Notes under the pieces: model-generated | Told to the model about the DNA's origin: nothing | Databases searched by the model: none | The model's input: only the letters and a program-made list of their open reading frames with translations | Part shown: positions 1-6,377 of the stretch, piece by piece | Layout: the number at the start of each line of letters is the position of its first letter | Position numbering within the stretch: position 1 is the first letter of the stretch | Assembly: GCA_002254385.1 (NCBI GenBank) | Contig: NJDO01000128.1 | Location: 1-8,287, forward strand | DNA from: Thermoplasmatales archaeon ex4484_6 | GTDB taxonomy: Archaea; Thermoplasmatota; Penumbrarchaeia; Penumbrarchaeales; Penumbrarchaeaceae | Reading direction: 5' to 3' | Length of the DNA: 8,287 nt | Position numbers and translations under genes: made by a program

Positions 1-432
1 TATTCCCCCCAGGAGGAATACCGTTCCGGAGAGACAGCAGCAGCATACGTTCGGTCCTATCGTAATCGGCATGCTTTGTGCGCTCTTTACTTCGGGGATG
101 CCGAATTGATCCTTCTGGATCTTCACTATGACATACTGTCCCTCATCCCCTATGTCCTTCTCCGATACGAAGCCTGCTTCACATCCCTCGAACCTGAAAG
201 AATAGGACCAGTCACCGATCCCGGTCTGCGAGACCTTTTCCTTGATCTTTCCCGAGACGATGATGGAATCGCCTGGTGAGGATGTGCGGGCCCAATCATC
301 ATATTCCTTGTCCGCGGACCTTGCTCCCATCCAGAACCCGAACGGGAGGAGAAGGGACATCAAGAGGACCGCTATGAGGAAAAATACCGCAAGGACCGCA
401 AGGATCCCGCCAATTATCGCCATCTTCGACAT
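1..432 (-). CDS. Small membrane protein, unknown function (3' end outside window)
   Basis: The frame reads leftward from an ATG at 432 and stays open to base 1, so 144 residues are visible and the C-terminus is missing. Residues 5-30 are a strongly hydrophobic helix after a short MSKM start, which would serve as signal anchor. Residues 38-128 are a soluble, beta-rich stretch with the pattern GDSIIVSGKI (54-63) and YVIVKI (100-105), reminiscent of a small OB-like barrel. Residues 130-133 are four consecutive cysteines that open a second hydrophobic segment cut by the edge. The likely topology is therefore two helices with a roughly 90-residue domain between them. A second in-frame ATG lies three codons in. 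Only a weak GGTG precedes the start, so it may be poorly led or leaderless. The gene is divergent from the permease at 741. I do not recognise a family and assign no function. Confidence 0.75.
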   Translation of the reverse strand, partial: MSKMAIIGGILAVLAVFFLIAVLLMSLLLPFGFWMGARSADKEYDDWARTSSPGDSIIVSGKIKEKVSQTGIGDWSYSFRFEGCEAGFVSEKDIGDEGQYVIVKIQKDQFGIPEVKSAQSMPITIGPNVCCCCLSGTVFLLGGI

Positions 433-740
433 GTTCACACCGATATGCGGAATGTGTTCATCTCTTAGAAACCTAACTGATGATGGGTGCCGGGGTCATC
501 TCCGAATTCCGCATAACGGAGGCGTAAGAACACAGCTCCCGATACGGAAAAATATCAATACAACCGAGCATGGACCATCGATACGCCATATCAGCTCCAG
601 GAATGAAACGGAAAAGGAAACCCGGTCGGTATCGACCCCATGCTGAATGATGCTGATGATGGGATGATGAAGATCGGGTGCCAGCTCACTGAAGCTCCCC
701 TGCAAAAGGGAAATATCGACGGTACGCCCTTTCCCCCCTC
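433..740. other. Intergenic gap between divergent genes
   Basis: This gap lies between the minus-strand membrane protein (start 432) and the plus-strand permease (start 741). No reading frame in it has a convincing ribosome site or recognisable protein pattern. It contains an A-rich TATA-like stretch at about 546-555, a short hairpin GGTCG/CGACC with a GTAT loop at 624-637, and a low-complexity run of ATGATG/CTGATG units at about 646-670. The box A of the permease lies near its right end. Otherwise I see nothing functional. Confidence 0.5.
711..717 (+). promoter_or_regulatory. Probable box A for a leaderless permease transcript
   Basis: An AAATATC element preceded by purines sits about 25-30 bases upstream of the ATG at 741, the usual archaeal TATA-to-start distance. 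The bases directly before that ATG are pyrimidine-rich and hold no Shine-Dalgarno sequence. Together this suggests transcription starting at or next to the start codon. It is a match by spacing and composition only. Confidence 0.4.
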
Positions 741-2207
741 ATGTGGAACCTCATCAGACTGTTCCTTCTGGAGGAGCTGAGGCTCAGAAGGTCCTTTTCC
801 TCGGCGCTCTCCCTCCTTGTCTTCCCCGAGGTCATACTTCTGGGTTCCATGTGCGGGTACCTCTTCCTTCCTCAGATGGGGAATTCCCTGACAACGTCCC
901 AGATACACATGGGTGTTCTTGGTTCACTTTTCATGTTCGGCGTGTCCATGGGGGGGATCGCATTCCTCGGAAAGGAGTTCATCGAGAGGTCGCTCGGCCC
1001 GGTGACGATGCTGGCAGCCTCCGTATCCTACCAGCCCGTTCACGAGAAGAGAATGTATCTGGCATACTTTCTCCATGATCTCCTCTTCTACATGTTCCTG
1101 GTCCTCGGACCCATGACAGGAGGACTGCTGTTGGGACAGATCGTGAGGCCGATGGAAGCTGGAAGGTTCCTTCTCATCACGGCGGCCCAGTGGTCGACGT
1201 TCCTTCTGGGGCTCTCGCTCTCGATGCTCGTCAGCTCGATGATAAACAGGAGAGGGAGGTGGATACTGCTTCTCGCACCCTTTTCCATGGCACCCCTCGT
1301 GACCGTGCAGATCCTCACGGGGGAGGTGAAAGGGTTCCTCCCCGCAGTGCTCTCGATCGAGACGGGGTCATGGGCTTTCATAATCCTGACATCTCTCCTG
1401 GCGGTCGTATACACCGCTTTCGGGGTCCTCCTCTTCGAGGGAGCCGCGAAGGGGAACCGCACATCATCGCCCGGAAGCTTCCGCAGGATGATGGCATTCT
1501 CGAGGATCCTCTACCCTTCGGACCATGTGTCAAGGGCCTTGCTTGCAAGGGAGATGCTTTCCCTGGTCAGGGGGAAGGCCTATCTCAGGATCTCATTCTC
1601 CCTGCTGTTCCCCCTTCTTGTCATATCTGGGATGATAGGCCTAATTTCCGGAATGGAGGGGGTGCCCGTGAGATTCAACGTCACCTTCTTTGCGGTCATG
1701 ATCTCGTTCTTCACGATTTCCATATACACGCATCTGACGAACATGGACTTCCTGGACTTCGACCAGACCCTGCCGGTGGACACGCCCCGCCTGATAAGGG
1801 TCAAGATCAGGCTCTATCTGATGCTCTCCCTTCCCATCGCCTTCATGTTCCTAATAACGATGTCCATCGCGACCGGGGACATGAAAGGCCTTCTTTTCGG
1901 CCTGCCCCTTGTTCTGGTGGCCGTTCCCTACATGGGATTCGTCACCGCATACCTTACGGGGCTCTGGACCAATTCACTGCTCTTCGACTCGTCCGTTTTC
2001 ATGAAATACATGATATTCACGGTGCTCCCGCTCATGTTCTCCACGATACTTTCATTCCTCATGACGGAGGTCCTCCTTCCGTCCATCATCGGAATAGCGG
2101 CAATCATCTTGATGGGGGTGGCCGCGGTCTTCATCATCTCAAGAGGTCTGGACAGCAGATGGAAGGACGTTCCTCTCTCCTCATCCGGATCCGGTTTCAG
2201 GAATTGA
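741..2207 (+). CDS. ABC-2-type multidrug/lipid exporter-like permease, 12 helices
   Basis: This 488-residue protein is very hydrophobic, with about twelve predicted membrane helices in two blocks of six (near residues 22-44, 58-80, 108-132, 140-165, 172-195, 208-232, then 284-306, 311-333, 354-378, 383-406, 418-442, 446-472). A roughly 50-residue basic loop joins the blocks. Each block opens with a short amphipathic stretch (LIRLFLLEELRLRRSF at the start and RALLAREMLSLVRGKAY around 265-281), the repeat organisation seen in ABC-2 and related exporter permeases. The family call rests on this layout and not on a diagnostic motif. The substrate is unknown. No nucleotide-binding subunit is encoded beside it, so either it borrows an ATPase from elsewhere or it is a different kind of polytopic protein. 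ATG 741 is the only start candidate after an in-frame stop at 690, and it lacks a ribosome site. Confidence 0.7.
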   Translation: MWNLIRLFLLEELRLRRSFSSALSLLVFPEVILLGSMCGYLFLPQMGNSLTTSQIHMGVLGSLFMFGVSMGGIAFLGKEFIERSLGPVTMLAASVSYQPVHEKRMYLAYFLHDLLFYMFLVLGPMTGGLLLGQIVRPMEAGRFLLITAAQWSTFLLGLSLSMLVSSMINRRGRWILLLAPFSMAPLVTVQILTGEVKGFLPAVLSIETGSWAFIILTSLLAVVYTAFGVLLFEGAAKGNRTSSPGSFRRMMAFSRILYPSDHVSRALLAREMLSLVRGKAYLRISFSLLFPLLVISGMIGLISGMEGVPVRFNVTFFAVMISFFTISIYTHLTNMDFLDFDQTLPVDTPRLIRVKIRLYLMLSLPIAFMFLITMSIATGDMKGLLFGLPLVLVAVPYMGFVTAYLTGLWTNSLLFDSSVFMKYMIFTVLPLMFSTILSFLMTEVLLPSIIGIAAIILMGVAAVFIISRGLDSRWKDVPLSSSGSGFRN

Positions 2208-2214
2208 ACGTGAT

Positions 2215-2235
2215 GAAGCCGTCGAAAGGGGCTTC
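2215..2235 (+). terminator. Weak stem-loop after the permease gene
   Basis: GAAGCC (2215-2220) pairs with GGCTTC (2230-2235) around a nine-base loop, eight bases after the permease stop codon. A C-rich pyrimidine tract follows at about 2250-2265. Archaeal termination relies mainly on T-rich tracts, so this is only a weak candidate. Confidence 0.25.
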
Positions 2236-2296
2236 GGCCGAACCATCGAACCTCCCCCCTCCCTTATTGCTGGCGGTTCCGCTCATAACAATCGTG

Positions 2297-2315
2297 AAAT
2301 GGAGAAAAGAACGAA
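2297..2315 (-). terminator. Possible T-rich terminator after rpl37e
   Basis: On the minus strand a T/C-rich tract containing TTCTTTTCTCC lies about 25 bases past the L37e stop codon, in the convergent gap with the permease. It fits the archaeal habit of ending transcription at oligo-T stretches without a hairpin. The T-runs are short. Confidence 0.3.
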
Positions 2316-2339
2316 GGAATGCTCCGCATCCGTCCGGTA

Positions 2340-2504
2340 TCAGTGGGATTTGGCCCAGGAATATGACCTGAGCTTGGAGGTCTTTCCGAATCCGCAGGAT
2401 GCACAGGTCTTCTTCCTGATGTGATAGGAATGCCTGCCGCACCTTCTGCACCTGATGTGCAGGGTCTTCTGCCTCTTTCCCTGAGATGGGGTTCCTTTTG
2501 ACAT
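2340..2504 (-). CDS. rpl37e: Large-subunit ribosomal protein L37e (eL37), zinc ribbon
   Basis: The 54-residue product is a complete archaeal L37e, a small structural protein of the large ribosomal subunit that binds rRNA. It opens with MSKGTPSQGKRQKTLHIRC and carries two zinc-binding pairs, C19-x2-C22 and C34-x2-C37, the second in TCASCGFGKTSKLRSYSW. It ends in WAKSH. All four zinc ligands are present and the length fits the archaeal family, which is shorter than the eukaryotic form. The ATG at 2504 is set by an excellent GGAGG (2513-2517) lying 8 bases upstream and directly behind the lsm stop codon. The gene is second in the lsm–rpl37e pair, an arrangement known from many archaeal genomes, so the two are presumably co-transcribed. 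Confidence 0.96.
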   Translation of the reverse strand: MSKGTPSQGKRQKTLHIRCRRCGRHSYHIRKKTCASCGFGKTSKLRSYSWAKSH

Positions 2505-2517
2505 CTTGTCCGCCTCC

Positions 2518-2736
2518 CTATGGTGAGATGTAGATCACATTATCCCCTCGAACGATGGTGGTCTCCACCTTCCCCACGACCTCGCCGTTTTGAAGCTCCT
2601 CGGCCTCCTTCAGGACAAGGTTCATGTGGATATCGTAACCATCCAGGGTTCCCCGGAATTCCCTTCCTCCCTTGAGTTCGACTATCACCCTGTTGGAGAT
2701 GGCTTCCTTCAATGCGTTAAGGGGTTTTGGGGACAT
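2518..2736 (-). CDS. lsm: Archaeal Sm-like RNA-binding protein (SmAP/Lsm)
   Basis: This 72-residue protein is a full-length Sm fold of the SmAP1 type. Archaeal members form homo-heptameric rings that bind U-rich RNA. The Sm1 motif spans about residues 15-45, including the stretch NRVIVELKGGREFRGTLDGY and the RNA-contact residues D35, M38 and N39 in YDIHMNLVL. After a short linker comes the Sm2 motif IVRGDNVIYIS with its RGD at 63-65. Nothing needed for RNA binding is missing. ATG 2736 is preceded by GAGGAG ten to fifteen bases upstream and by a good box A further back. L37e follows 13 bases after the stop, so the pair is one transcription unit linking RNA handling with ribosome production. 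Confidence in the family is very high; the exact RNA partners are unknown. Confidence 0.97.
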   Translation of the reverse strand: MSPKPLNALKEAISNRVIVELKGGREFRGTLDGYDIHMNLVLKEAEELQNGEVVGKVETTIVRGDNVIYISP

Positions 2737-2772
2737 GCGAGCTCCTCGAATGCGTCACTACAAGCAGGTTTG

Positions 2773-2780
2773 CTATTTAA
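2773..2780 (-). promoter_or_regulatory. Box A promoter of lsm–rpl37e
   Basis: On the minus strand the sequence CCTTAAATAGC contains a strong archaeal TATA element (TTAAATAG). It lies about 37-44 bases upstream of the lsm ATG, leaving room for a short leader carrying the GAGGAG ribosome site at about 2741-2746. It adjoins the transposase remnant further upstream. Confidence 0.65.
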
Positions 2781-2815
2781 GGATTGCCTGTCATGGCTCC
2801 GTGGAAAAACTCTCT

Positions 2816-3045
2816 TCCAGGTACAGAAAGTACTACCGCATTGCCCCCAATCTCAGCTGCAAGTCCTGCATAACTCAATAAAAATGAGAGCTGGCTTTGA
2901 ATTTGACCCGTATCGACAACGGAACATGGTCGAAACCGTGAACTCCGTGATCGAGCGGAAGAGGGGAGAGTTTGTACGTGTCACGAAGGTCCGGAATCAG
3001 AATCGGGAGATATTATTCACGGTTATGATTCACAATTACCAGGGA
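2816..3045 (+). pseudogene. Remnant of IS4/IS5-type DDE transposase (C-terminal end)
   Basis: In the frame of base 2884 the translation includes FEFDPYRQRNMVETVNSVI followed by ERKRGEF and KVRNQNREILFTVMIHNY. This closely follows the C-terminal end of IS4/IS5-group DDE transposases, whose signature is Y-(2)-R-(3)-E-(6)-K. Tyr is at 2911, Arg at 2920 and the catalytic Glu at 2932, but the final Lys position (2953) reads Glu. About 65 bases earlier, in another frame, SRYRKYY (from about 2816) resembles the KYRK-type segment that normally precedes it, followed by a stop, so a frameshift is likely. The N-terminal DD portion and any start codon are absent. An open frame runs across it only because the flanking antisense regions are also open. 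It lies between the lsm promoter and the protease gene. Boundaries are approximate. Confidence 0.72.
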
Positions 3046-3107
3046 AGCACGAAGATCTCCTCAATTCCGATAGGGTTTCTGGAAAAGCCGATCATATATT
3101 CACATGT

Positions 3108-5102
3108 TCAGGGAAAAAGCTCCTGGATGACCTCTTCCAGGTCGGATTCCATGTCGTTGAGCGAGGAATCGTCCAGTTCAAGGGAAGCTCCCTCCTCCAG
3201 CTCCGGGAGCTCCTTTCTTGCAAGCTCCCCCTCGATATCCGAGGGGGCAGGGGGAGCCGAAATGGCGCCTTTCTTCGGCTGCCTGTCCCTGTCCCGTTGT
3301 TGTGCACCCCGACCCCTTCCTTCCCTTTTCGATCTCCTTCGGCGGGGTTTGATGGCCTTGACCTCCTCCTCGACCTGGGACAGGACCCTCTTCTGTTTCG
3401 TTTCCTGGTACCGGATGAAGGCTCCGTAGATCAGGAGGACCGCAAGGATCAGGATCACCAGGATGACGGTGACTGCGAAGAAGTTCTCCTTCTCCTTTTC
3501 CTTGATATCCACCTCCACATTGAACGTAACGTTCCCCCCGGTGTTGTTGTCATCCACCCATATCTCCATCACGTAGGTGCCGGGAGACACACCGGATTCG
3601 ATATCAACAACGAGATAACCGTCAGAATACTGGTACCCCTTCACGATGCTTCCTTCCGCACCCACCCGTATCTCCTTGTCATTATCCGGATCGAATATCT
3701 CCAGGGGAACCCTTATGCTTTCTCCGATGCGGGATGTTACCTTTTCCGGATGTGTGACCTCGGGAGGGTCGTTGGATGTCCTGACGATCAGGGATATCCT
3801 GACCTCCGCAGGGTCCTCCCCTCCGTCGGATGCCAGGAGGACAAGGAACGAGCTCCCCACAAGTTCCTCGGTGGGGGTGAAGGATACGTTGAACACATGG
3901 TTCGAGGAGTTATCAACGGGGGTGAAGGTGACATCCTCCAGATCCGGCGAGGACAGCTCGATATCCGGGGAATCCACATCTACGATCTCGACAAGGAAGG
4001 ACACCGGTACGTCCTCGAGCGCCTCGAGCGAGGAGGGCCATTCCCTGAATGACGGAGGGTCGTTCACGCTTTCCACGTACACCCTGAGATCCGATGAGGC
4101 GGTGACTGAACCGTCGGAGGCATAGATCCTCAGAATGCCTTCCCCGTTCCAGTCCCTTCCGGGTACGATCTCGAGAAGGCCGTCGTCCGAAACATAGGGT
4201 GTGAGGTTCCCCTTCACGGCTTCCGCCCATATCGTCATCTCTTCGGGATACGAATCCTGATCGACGATGTAGTGGGAGAGATTGAAAAGTTCGCCGAATT
4301 CGGAAAGGCGCAGATCTTCCAGCGTGACCAGGTTCGGGAAGGAGGCCCCGAAGTAGATGGGGTCATTGACCCTTACCTCCCTCACGAGGACGTTGTCATC
4401 CAGACTCTTCTCCATGGATCCCGAAAGAAGATGGACCTCCGCCTTCAGGGTGTTGACGCCCCTGTAGGGTTCGAAAGAGAGGTTGATCTCCACCTCCTCA
4501 CCGACACCCAGATGTTCCAGGTGTTTGTCCGGTCTCTGCACCCCCTCCTTGGCGGACAGTTCCATCCTGAGCAGAACGTTATCAAGGTCCACCTCGCCGT
4601 CGTTCCTGACGATCACGCTGACCATCAGCGGCTGGCCGAACACGGGTACGGGCGGATCAAGACCCAGTCCCCCGACAAGGGCCAGATTCTTCTGGGACAC
4701 AACCTCGACCCTGCCGACCGAAGGAATGTATCCCTCCTTCACAACGGTGAGATTGACCTCGCCGAGGGAATCCGGACCGTAATTGAATTCGACAATCCCC
4801 GACTGGTCGGTGATGTCGCTGATGTACACATTCCCATCCCTGGGGTCCATCAATGTGACGACCGCACCCGGTAACGCCTCCCCTGTCTCGCCATCCCTCA
4901 CCTCGGCCCTGAAAGTTGTGTTGTCCTGATAGTATCGGGCGGGAAAATCTATGGAGAGCTCTCCGGGTGTATCGAGCCAGATGGGGCCCTCCGGATCACC
5001 GAGAAGATTGTATGCAAGGTTGTCTATGTAGAATATCCTCTTGAATTCCTCGGGATCGAAGCTTGTCTGGGAGAATATGTAATGATCCTCTCCATGTTCG
5101 TA
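3108..5102 (-). CDS. C-terminal part of broken C25 protease: end of catalytic domain, beta-sandwich domains, membrane anchor
   Basis: This frame is open from 5102 to the stop at 3108 (664 codons; the first internal ATG is at 4901, but coding pattern clearly starts earlier). Residues are numbered from 5102. The segment FDPEEFKRIFYIDNLAYNLL plus GDPEGPIW (to about 41) is the typical end of a C25 catalytic domain. Then come a carboxypeptidase-regulatory-like beta domain (about 63-136, VRDGETGEALPGAVVTL), a CARDB-like domain (about 140-245, VIVRNDGEVDLDNVLL) and three cadherin/Ig-like repeats joined by VNDPPSF (346-352) and SNDPPEV (443-449). A membrane helix (541-562) follows, then a cytosolic tail with a polybasic cluster (about 585-600) and an acidic end. 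It has no start signal of its own and belongs to the same gene as the frame ending at 5024. Homologues of this layout are surface-anchored proteases. Confidence 0.85.
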   Translation of the reverse strand, partial: YEHGEDHYIFSQTSFDPEEFKRIFYIDNLAYNLLGDPEGPIWLDTPGELSIDFPARYYQDNTTFRAEVRDGETGEALPGAVVTLMDPRDGNVYISDITDQSGIVEFNYGPDSLGEVNLTVVKEGYIPSVGRVEVVSQKNLALVGGLGLDPPVPVFGQPLMVSVIVRNDGEVDLDNVLLRMELSAKEGVQRPDKHLEHLGVGEEVEINLSFEPYRGVNTLKAEVHLLSGSMEKSLDDNVLVREVRVNDPIYFGASFPNLVTLEDLRLSEFGELFNLSHYIVDQDSYPEEMTIWAEAVKGNLTPYVSDDGLLEIVPGRDWNGEGILRIYASDGSVTASSDLRVYVESVNDPPSFREWPSSLEALEDVPVSFLVEIVDVDSPDIELSSPDLEDVTFTPVDNSSNHVFNVSFTPTEELVGSSFLVLLASDGGEDPAEVRISLIVRTSNDPPEVTHPEKVTSRIGESIRVPLEIFDPDNDKEIRVGAEGSIVKGYQYSDGYLVVDIESGVSPGTYVMEIWVDDNNTGGNVTFNVEVDIKEKEKENFFAVTVILVILILAVLLIYGAFIRYQETKQKRVLSQVEEEVKAIKPRRRRSKREGRGRGAQQRDRDRQPKKGAISAPPAPSDIEGELARKELPELEEGASLELDDSSLNDMESDLEEVIQELFP

Positions 5103-6226
5103 TCATCCGTTTCCGAGAAGTTGAGGGAGTCGCAGTTGGATATGTACACGAGCGGGGTCCTTCTGCCGTTCTCGATGGTGTTGGCCGTATCATAGTCGAA
5201 ATATACATCGTAATCGGCCCAGTAGGGGTAGCTGCCTCCGCCATCACCCTTGTAGCTCGTGCAGTTCCCGTTGTTATCCCCGTGGCAGGCCATGAGGACC
5301 GTGGAATAACCCATCTCGTAATGGGCTGTGAAGGAGCTCCTGTTCAGATTATCGAACATCCTGTTATAGCCGCCCCATTCGAACCTTGGATAATCCAGGA
5401 GATGGAACGGTGTCACCCCGGGGGGGAGACCTTCCTCCACCTCGAGGACCACCTCGTATGCATTGTCCTTGTAGGGGTCAAAGAGATCCTTGTTGTTGGG
5501 GGCATCCATGAGCGAGCCCGCCAGGAGAGCCGAGCTGGACCATGCTCCCGGAGGTGGGTCTTTCTCGTAACCCAGCTGCCTGTTCACCATTATCGACAGC
5601 TCCCTCTCGTCGGATGCCGGAAATCTTCCCACGTAGACATCCGCATACCAGTCCTGCTCATCCTCCTCCCCGAAGATGCCGTTGTCATTGATATCCCATG
5701 AACCGTCAAGCCCGGCATAATAGTAGTCAGACAGGACATAGTTGTCATCCTCATCCGCACCGAACTCGGCCGTGCCGTTCACGAAGATCCTTCTCGAAGG
5801 TATGACCTCACCGTCACCCGCGAGCAGGACCCACTGCAGATAGGGGTTCTTGTCCTTCATATCCCTGATGAAGGTCCTTATCTTTTCCTGGACATCCCTT
5901 CCAGGTGTGCTGTTCAGTATGCCCGTTTCCCCGTCGAGCGGATAGAACCCTGCCTTGACACCCTTCTGTGTCTTCCACTGGATCAGCGGTGCGAGTTCGT
6001 CGCCGAAGGACGACGGACCGATGGCAAGGTATCTCAGGTCATCAAGAGCAGTGGATGCCCTGGCATCCCCCGCGGCCCGTGTCGATGACGGGGCGGACTG
6101 CTCTAACCCGTGAAATGATACGGACCCCGCCGAAGGCTGGATATTGAGAACGGACGCTGCAAGGAGAAGGAGCAGCAGGGATACCGTGAAGGTCATCCAT
6201 ACCTTGTCGGAGCCTCTTTCCATCAT
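5024..6226 (-). CDS. N-terminal part of secreted gingipain-like (C25) cysteine protease
   Basis: This frame encodes 400 residues, of which about the first 375-385 look genuine. Residues 9-34 form a signal peptide (VWMTFTVSLLLLLLAAS). The C25 core starts near residue 60 with LDDLRYLAIG, followed by VLLAGDGEVIPSRR (133-146) and DVYVGRFPAS (196-205), both typical of the family. The catalytic pair is visible: His315 in LMACHGDNNGN and Cys365 in VYISNCDSLNF. C25 enzymes are extracellular endopeptidases best known from gingipains, and relatives occur in sediment archaea. After ETDDTNMERIIT the frame turns into unrelated sequence (YSPRQASIPRNSRGYST) and stops. The true continuation is in the frame open from 5102. 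ATG 6226 is preceded by GGAG ten bases upstream and a box A. As it stands the gene would yield a truncated, probably inactive secreted protein. Confidence 0.87.
   Translation of the reverse strand: MMERGSDKVWMTFTVSLLLLLLAASVLNIQPSAGSVSFHGLEQSAPSSTRAAGDARASTALDDLRYLAIGPSSFGDELAPLIQWKTQKGVKAGFYPLDGETGILNSTPGRDVQEKIRTFIRDMKDKNPYLQWVLLAGDGEVIPSRRIFVNGTAEFGADEDDNYVLSDYYYAGLDGSWDINDNGIFGEEDEQDWYADVYVGRFPASDERELSIMVNRQLGYEKDPPPGAWSSSALLAGSLMDAPNNKDLFDPYKDNAYEVVLEVEEGLPPGVTPFHLLDYPRFEWGGYNRMFDNLNRSSFTAHYEMGYSTVLMACHGDNNGNCTSYKGDGGGSYPYWADYDVYFDYDTANTIENGRRTPLVYISNCDSLNFSETDDTNMERIITYSPRQASIPRNSRGYST
5080..5105 (-). other. Frame disruption inside the C25 protease gene
   Basis: Upstream of here coding pattern is in the frame that starts at 6226; downstream it is in the frame open from 5102 to 3108. 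A stop codon at 5103-5105 in the downstream frame and the loss of pattern after about residue 385 in the upstream frame bracket the change. Catalytic Cys365 and the LLGDPE segment are only about 43 residues apart when joined, much closer than in gingipains. Confidence 0.8.
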
Positions 6227-6263
6227 GGACCTGTATCTCCAGAGAGTTCAGGAGAGTACCGTC

Positions 6264-6276
6264 TTTAATAATTAAC
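6264..6276 (-). promoter_or_regulatory. Box A promoter of the C25 protease gene
   Basis: The minus strand reads TTAATTATTAAAG, an AT-rich element in otherwise GC-balanced sequence, about 38-50 bases upstream of ATG 6226. A GGAG ribosome site (6237-6240) follows it. The spacing allows a short leader. Confidence 0.5.
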
Positions 6277-6287
6277 GGTTTCAGGAG

Positions 6288-6334
6288 CGGTCATGACCGT
6301 CGGAATATCCGAACTCCGACAAAATGTATATTCC
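6288..6334. repeat. Nested inverted repeats in divergent promoter region
   Basis: Three symmetric elements are packed here. CGGTCATGACCG (6288-6299) is a perfect 12-base palindrome. GTCGGA (6299-6304) pairs with TCCGAC (6315-6320), and an inner TCGGA/TCCGA (6300-6304, 6308-6312) pairs around ATA. GGAATAT (6302-6308) is repeated inverted as ATATTCC (6328-6334), the latter overlapping the plus-strand TATA box. They lie between the protease and nucleotidyltransferase promoters and could be a regulator binding site. Confidence 0.45.
6325..6332 (+). promoter_or_regulatory. Box A promoter of the nucleotidyltransferase gene
   Basis: TGTATATT lies 46-53 bases before ATG 6378. A transcript starting about 25 bases downstream of it would have a short leader containing GAGGAT (6365-6370), the ribosome site seven bases before the start codon. 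An ATG at 6361 is followed two codons later by an in-frame stop and is not the start. Confidence 0.5.
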
Positions 6335-6377
6335 CCATGGCCGATACAAGTGAAGTGAACATGCGAGGATAAGATAC

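Noticed and set aside
646..692. Possible C/D box guide RNA (ATGATGA at 664-670, CTGA at 689-692)
   Set aside because: The C'-to-D spacing is about 18 bases instead of the usual 12 or so, the 5' C box is imperfect, and the ATGATG units look like simple low-complexity repeats.
496..705. Minus-strand open frame of 69 codons in the gap before the permease
   Set aside because: There is no ribosome site or promoter at suitable distance and no protein-like pattern; composition matches noncoding sequence.
1190..2371. Plus-strand open frame of 393 codons overlapping the permease in another frame
   Set aside because: It is a shadow of the permease frame with Pro/Arg/His-rich composition, no start context, and it runs antisense into rpl37e.
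2590..3429. Plus-strand open frame of 279 codons
   Set aside because: Both ends are antisense to real genes (lsm and the protease tail). Only the middle (2884-3042) has protein-like pattern, which is reported as the transposase remnant.
4272..4874. Plus-strand open frame of 200 codons antisense to the protease C-terminal part
   Set aside because: It is opposite CARDB/Ig-like coding sequence and has no start signal or family pattern.
5040..5110. Programmed ribosomal frameshifting in the C25 gene
   Set aside because: There is no slippery heptamer or downstream structure evident, and the joined product still lacks part of the catalytic domain, so mutation or assembly error is more likely.
5063..5701. 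Plus-strand open frame of 212 codons antisense to the protease
   Set aside because: The minus strand carries the C25 motifs here; the antisense product has no recognisable pattern or ribosome site.
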